Positions 17,261 to 19,524 of a DNA stretch of 19,524 bases are shown in pieces (the first letter of the stretch is position 1; each line of letters begins with the position of its first letter). Both the position numbers and the translations under genes were made by a program. Source of the DNA: Chitinophagaceae bacterium. GTDB lineage: Bacteria; Bacteroidota; Bacteroidia; Chitinophagales; Chitinophagaceae. The DNA lies in contig JADJTY010000007.1 in the NCBI GenBank assembly GCA_016710935.1, positions 1 to 19,524 of the forward strand. Reading direction: 5' to 3'. The notes beneath the pieces were generated by a model. The model did no database searches. It saw only the letters and a list, made by a program, of their open reading frames with translations, and was not told the DNA's origin.

Positions 17261-19524
17261 ATGATGAATTTTAAGGGCCATTCATATTTACTGTGCATAT
17301 GTATTTTACTTCCAGCTGTATTATTTGCACAAAATAAATCAAATAAGGGCAGGAGTTCTGGCTCGGTTATGGCCATAATGTACTTTTCACGCAGGATAAT
17401 CCTGTAAACAGCCAGACACTGGTTTTGTATATAAGTGCAGACCAGGCCGCTGTTGTAACTGTTACTGTTAATTCAACAGGCTTCAGCCAAACAGTTAATA
17501 TTCCGGCAAACACGGTTAATTTTTCTATTATCATTCCTAAGTCGGGTGTAAATGATGCCCGTATTATGTCGGAAGGATTATCAACCAAAGGAATTCATAT
17601 TGTAAGCGATGTGCCCATTGTGGTGTATGCACATCAATATGGTTTGTTTTCATCTGGTGCAACCATGTTGATGCCCATGGAAACTTATGGGTACAGGTAT
17701 TATTCGATCAACTACACACAAATTTCCAATTACCCCGATTCATATTCCTGGTTTTATGTGGTGGCGGCAGAAGATAATACCCGTTTGCTAATAACACCAT
17801 CAGATAGTACAGAAGGTGGCTGGGAGCCAAGCCTCACGTACACCGTTAATTTAAACAAAGGAGAAATTTATAACGTCTTCGGAAAAAAGACAGGAACCTT
17901 TACCAGTAAAAGATTTGACGGGCAGTAAGTTGTTTCCATCGCTGGTGGCGATGCGTTTTGTCATCCTGTTGCCATGTTTTCGGGCAGCAGTCGAATTACG
18001 ATCTGTTCGGGTGATGGCGGAGAAATACTGCAACAACAAATATTTCCTGCACAGGCCTGGGGCACCCGTTATCTAACACATCACACACTTAACAATTCCA
18101 CGACCAATATCAATACAACATTCAGAAATTATTACCGGGTTTGTGTGCAGGATCCAACTACTGGTTAAAAGAAATGGTGTTGTGATGACCGGGTTGATCA
18201 AAATTTTTATTACGAACTTCAGGATTCAACCGGTGGCGATTATTTTACGGCAGATAAACCCATACTGGTATCTCAATACACACCGGGCAAAATCAATGCT
18301 GGAATACATATGTGAATCCATATGGCGATCCTGAAATGATTTACCTGAGCCCCATAGAACAAGGACAAAAAAATGTTTTGTTTTATTCCACTTCTAAGTT
18401 TTGGTATTGATTATATCTATTCAAACATAACTGTTCCTGTTGCTGGTATAACTTCTTTAAGGGTTGATGGTCTTCCAGTTCCGGCAACGCAAATAAAAGT
18501 CCATCCTAACAATCCGGCATATGCGTTGGCATTTGCAAACCCTAACCAATATTGATATGCAGCATACCATCAACTGCGATTCTGCATTTACAGGCATTGT
18601 ATACGGCCTGGGTTATTTTGAAAGTTATGCCTACAATGTTGGTACGCTCGTAAATAATTTAAACGCCATCGGGCAAATTAAAAATGTAAACAGCCCGGTG
18701 GGTGGTGTTGATACTTTACCTGCAGGCAAACGCCATTCCGTTTATTTATCAAAGTGGCATATCCACTCACTGCCATTCACTGGAAACTCAGCCAGGTAGC
18801 GGGTATCAGCCTAATACAGATTCGGTCATAAACAATCCAATTCCGATTTTAACTGAAAGCATGAACGGCCGCACTTATTATACCTACAGCTTACAACAGG
18901 ATTTTACCATTACAAATCCGGGCACGTATTACCTGCCCGTAACTTACACTGCAAATGAAATTGATAATTGCAGTCATACTGAAAATTACAATATTGAAAT
19001 AATTGTTAAGTTACCTCCGGCTGCAGACTTTACTTTTCCCGCAAATAATTGTTTAAGAGATACTGTTCATTTTATTCATGTACCTGTTGCGGGGCCTTTC
19101 ACCATTACCAATTACTTGTGGAATTTCGATGATGCTACAACGCAAGTAACAATTGATGCCAGCAAACTATTTACTGCACCCGGTATTCAAAATGTGCGGT
19201 ATCGTGTTTATGCAAACAACGGATGCGTTGGCGATACAACAAAAACCTTGACCATCTCTCCTACTCCTACCGCTGTAATTGGCGCCAGCACACCAATCTG
19301 TGCAAGTGATTCGGTTTTAATTTCCGATACATCTGCCATTGCAAGCGGAACCATTACAAGTTGGAGATACGATTTCGGGGATGCCACAACTTTAGTAAGA
19401 ACTATCAAACAAATTTTTATCACATATGCTTCCTGGCACTTATACCATCAAACTGGTTACTGTATCAAACACTGGTTGTATCAGCGATACCGGTTACAGG
19501 TCTGTAACTGTATTTGCAAAACCG
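17261..19524 (+). CDS. Large secreted protein: IgGFc-binding domain followed by PKD repeats (cut by right edge)
   Basis: The ATG at 17261 (or 17264) gives a signal peptide ending LLPAVLFAQ. After a break near 17350 the mature start reads EFWLGYGHNVLFTQDNPVN, the opening of the IgGFc-binding N-terminal domain. Typical blocks follow: LVLYISADQAAVVTVTVN, GIHIVSDVPIVVYAHQYG, SSGATMLMPMETYGYRYYS, WFYVVAAEDNTRLLITPSD, GEIYNVFG, then HPVAMFSGSSRITICSGDGG and FPAQAWGTRYLTHHT. From about 19010 PKD-type Ig-like units appear: ADFTFPANNCLRDTVHF, TNYLWNFDDATTQ, AVIGASTPICASDSVLI and SWRYDFGDATTLV. At least eight indels break the frame. Such proteins usually end in a type IX secretion sorting domain, which would lie outside the window. 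A surface adhesin or cell-coat role is inferred. Confidence 0.85.

Noticed and set aside
1..19524. CRISPR array, tRNA, rRNA, integrase or transposase
   Set aside because: No spaced direct repeats, cloverleaf sequence, rRNA segments or recombinase motifs were found on reading both strands.

Overview
The window looks like chromosomal DNA from a Bacteroidota bacterium, most likely near Chitinophagaceae/Sphingobacteriia. It is AT-rich. It carries families typical of that phylum: a DUF2027/Smr protein, a phylum-type APC permease, a short PRPP-synthetase-like protein, and an IgGFc-binding/PKD surface protein of the kind exported by the type IX system. One promoter candidate has a TAnnTTTG -7 element. 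No rRNA, tRNA, CRISPR array, transposase or phage gene was seen. Nearly every long gene is split by single-base length changes, mostly in homopolymers, while the conserved protein sequence continues in the next frame. The same damage hits housekeeping and accessory genes alike, so I read it as uncorrected long-read error rather than pseudogene formation. Genes are therefore annotated over their full reconstructed span.

Left part (1-5900, all minus strand): a DUF2027/Smr-type protein running off the left edge; an APC amino-acid permease; a small GIY-YIG nuclease gene bounded by imperfect inverted repeats (a possible miniature mobile unit); a polyprenyl diphosphate synthase; and ribonuclease R directly upstream of it. 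RNase R diverges from an MFS transporter across about 120 bp.

Middle part (about 6021-15611, all plus strand): the MFS transporter and a small PRPP-synthetase-like protein, followed by a glycoprotein-glycan catabolism cluster. The cluster holds a GH109 alpha-N-acetylgalactosaminidase, a glycosylasparaginase that cuts the GlcNAc-Asn bond, CutC, a GH2 beta-mannosidase, a GH35 beta-galactosidase and a secreted alkaline-phosphatase-superfamily enzyme. From CutC onward the genes are 1 bp apart or overlap, so they are almost certainly one operon. Convergent to it (about 15571-16638, minus) is an APH-fold kinase resembling N-acetylhexosamine 1-kinase, which could phosphorylate the released GlcNAc or GalNAc. 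Together they suggest stepwise dismantling of N-linked (and possibly O-linked) glycans in the periplasm, with cytoplasmic salvage of amino sugars. No SusC/SusD pair lies in the window.

Right part (16670-19524, plus): a HEAT-like conserved protein, then the start of a large secreted protein with an N-terminal IgGFc-binding domain and PKD repeats, cut by the right edge.

The points most worth a second look are: the inverted-repeat-bounded GIY-YIG unit, whose ORF ends inside the repeat; two GC-rich palindromes that appear inserted in frame inside coding genes; CutC embedded in an N-glycan operon with no copper genes near; and a beta-mannosidase that lacks roughly 150 codons of its middle. I found no wholly new multi-gene system that the sequence alone could support.
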